Assembly: GCF_052115485.1 (NCBI RefSeq)
Contig: NZ_JBFRGU010000004.1
Span: 62,001 to 126,000 of the forward strand
DNA from: Microvirga sp052115485
GTDB taxonomy: Bacteria; Pseudomonadota; Alphaproteobacteria; Rhizobiales; Beijerinckiaceae
Direction of reading: 5' to 3'
Length of the DNA stretch: 64,000 nucleotides
The notes under the pieces were generated by a model, which saw nothing but the letters and a program-made list of their open reading frames with translations, was not told where the DNA came from and ran no database searches. A program made the translations under genes and the position numbers. This document shows positions 63,151 through 64,000 of this stretch, in pieces. Each line of letters opens with the position of its first letter. The stretch's first letter is position 1.

Positions 63151-63948
63151 TCAGCTCTTCTTCGAGCCCTTGCGTGCGCTGGAACGCTTCGCACCAACCT
63201 TACCGGACTTCTTGGTCGCAGAGGTACGGCTCGAGGCAGCAGCGGCGCGCTTCGTGGTCTTCTTGGCAGGAGACTTAGCCTTGGCAGCGCGGGTCTTCGA
63301 GGTTGCGCTCTTGACGGCTGCGCGGCTCGACGAGCGAGCGGCGGTCTTCTTGGTAGCCTTGGCAGCCGAACGGGCCTTGGTGGCGCCGCGCGTGGCCTTG
63401 GCGGCCGTCTTCTTCGCAGTGGTCTTCTTAGCTGCGGTCTTCTTGGCTGCGGTCTTCTTCGCGGTGCTCTTCTTAGCCGAGGAGCGAGCGGACTTCGCAG
63501 CGGTCTTCTTGGCGGAAGACTTCACAGCGCTCTTGCGGCTGCTGGTCTTCTTCGCAGCGGACTTCACCGCGGACTTCGCAACCGTCTTCTTCGCAGCGGT
63601 CTTCTTGGCGGTGGTCTTCTTCGCGGCGGTCTTCTTAGCCGTGGTCTTCTTAGAAGCCGTCTTCTTCGCGGCAGTCGACTTCTTTGCAGCCGACTTCACG
63701 GAAGACTTGGCAGCCGTTTTCTTGGCAGCGGTCTTCTTGGCGGTGGTCTTCTTAGCAGCGGTCTTCTTAGCAGCCGGCTTTGCGCTCTTGGCGGCGGTCT
63801 TCTTGGCCGTCGTCTTCTTCGCAGCAGGCTTGCGGGACGAGGACTTCGCCCCCTTCTTTCCGCTCTTCTTTTTGGCGGAGGTGCTGGTCGCACCAAAATC
63901 ACCCGTGAACAGCTGTGTCAGCGGGTTCGTCTTATCATCTGTCGGCAT
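63151..63948 (-). CDS. Histone H1-like Lys/Ala-rich DNA-binding protein
   Basis: 265 residues, strongly basic. After the N-terminal MPTDDKTNPLTQLFTGDFGA comes a long tract of KKTAAKK/KKTTAKK repeats with few acidic or aromatic residues, like the C-terminal domain of eukaryotic H1 and bacterial H1-like proteins. It would condense DNA non-specifically. The repeat DNA also opens a long frame on the other strand, which is an artefact. AAGGAGG stands 6 bases from ATG 63948. Repeat number is expected to vary between strains. Confidence 0.88.
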   Translation of the reverse strand: MPTDDKTNPLTQLFTGDFGATSTSAKKKSGKKGAKSSSRKPAAKKTTAKKTAAKSAKPAAKKTAAKKTTAKKTAAKKTAAKSSVKSAAKKSTAAKKTASKKTTAKKTAAKKTTAKKTAAKKTVAKSAVKSAAKKTSSRKSAVKSSAKKTAAKSARSSAKKSTAKKTAAKKTAAKKTTAKKTAAKATRGATKARSAAKATKKTAARSSSRAAVKSATSKTRAAKAKSPAKKTTKRAAAASSRTSATKKSGKVGAKRSSARKGSKKS

Positions 63949-64000
63949 GACAGCCTCCTTCAAGGGCCTTCGCGTGCAACCGTGACGCTTGCAAGGCAAC

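Noticed and set aside
63008..63985. Open frame of 325 codons on the plus strand over the histone-like gene
   Set aside because: A shadow of the KKTAAKK repeat DNA giving repetitive LAAVFF; the minus-strand gene has the ribosome site and a known composition.

Overview
The window looks like chromosomal DNA of an alphaproteobacterium, most likely Hyphomicrobiales (Rhizobiales). The GC-rich codon use, alpha-type mesaconyl-CoA hydratase and malyl-CoA lyase relatives, a Liv-type transporter beside acyl-CoA genes, many serralysin-tailed RTX proteins and a Lys/Ala-rich histone H1-like protein all fit. This is inference from family resemblance; no rRNA is present and the genus cannot be named.

Bases 1-17150 hold a CoA-thioester catabolic island. 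A rightward operon carries an SDR (cut by the window edge) and an acyl-CoA dehydrogenase, then a leftward TetR regulator, then a second rightward operon (PaaG-like crotonase, acyl-CoA ligase, three SDRs). A leftward set follows (enoyl-CoA hydratase, livG, livH, livM, solute-binding protein, livF). Last comes a rightward set: a beta-methylmalyl-CoA lyase-like CitE, mesaconyl-CoA hydratase, an MBL-fold hydrolase and a second CitE-like malyl-CoA lyase/thioesterase. One palindrome, CTAAC-N4-GTTAG, lies in two divergent promoter regions, with a one-mismatch copy upstream of livG, so the TetR protein probably controls the whole island. The inferred job is import and activation of a carboxylic acid, beta-oxidation-like steps, then cleavage of a malyl- or methylmalyl-CoA to glyoxylate plus acetyl- or propionyl-CoA.

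Bases 17240-27100 hold a uronate-oligosaccharide island: a decayed DUF1684 gene, a LacI regulator, a GH88 unsaturated glucuronyl hydrolase, a complete ABC sugar importer, a DUF2264 protein and KduI. Imported unsaturated oligosaccharides would be cut by GH88 and the 4-deoxy-5-keto-uronate isomerised by KduI.

Bases 27480-52850 are an RTX island. A decayed RTX C-terminus, a MarR-like protein and two paralogous orphan REC/LuxR-type regulators precede six large calcium-binding RTX genes (about 0.4 to 2 thousand residues each). One is an M10 serralysin-type metalloprotease with an intact zinc site. All six end in the same serralysin-type C-terminal module and a short hydrophobic tail, the usual substrate layout for type I secretion, yet no exporter genes lie in the window.

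Bases 53000-64000 are mixed housekeeping and accessory genes: a 3' fragment of nrdB, LysR, WrbA, an amidohydrolase split by an in-frame TGA, a DMT exporter, a DsbA/FrnE-like oxidoreductase, a small lipoprotein, tRNA-Ser(GGA), a small membrane protein, MsrA, a UPF0114 (YqhA) gene reduced to its two ends, a VOC protein, MepA, a PRC-barrel protein and the histone H1-like protein. The window carries at least five broken or truncated genes, several of which keep both ends of the protein while the middle is missing.
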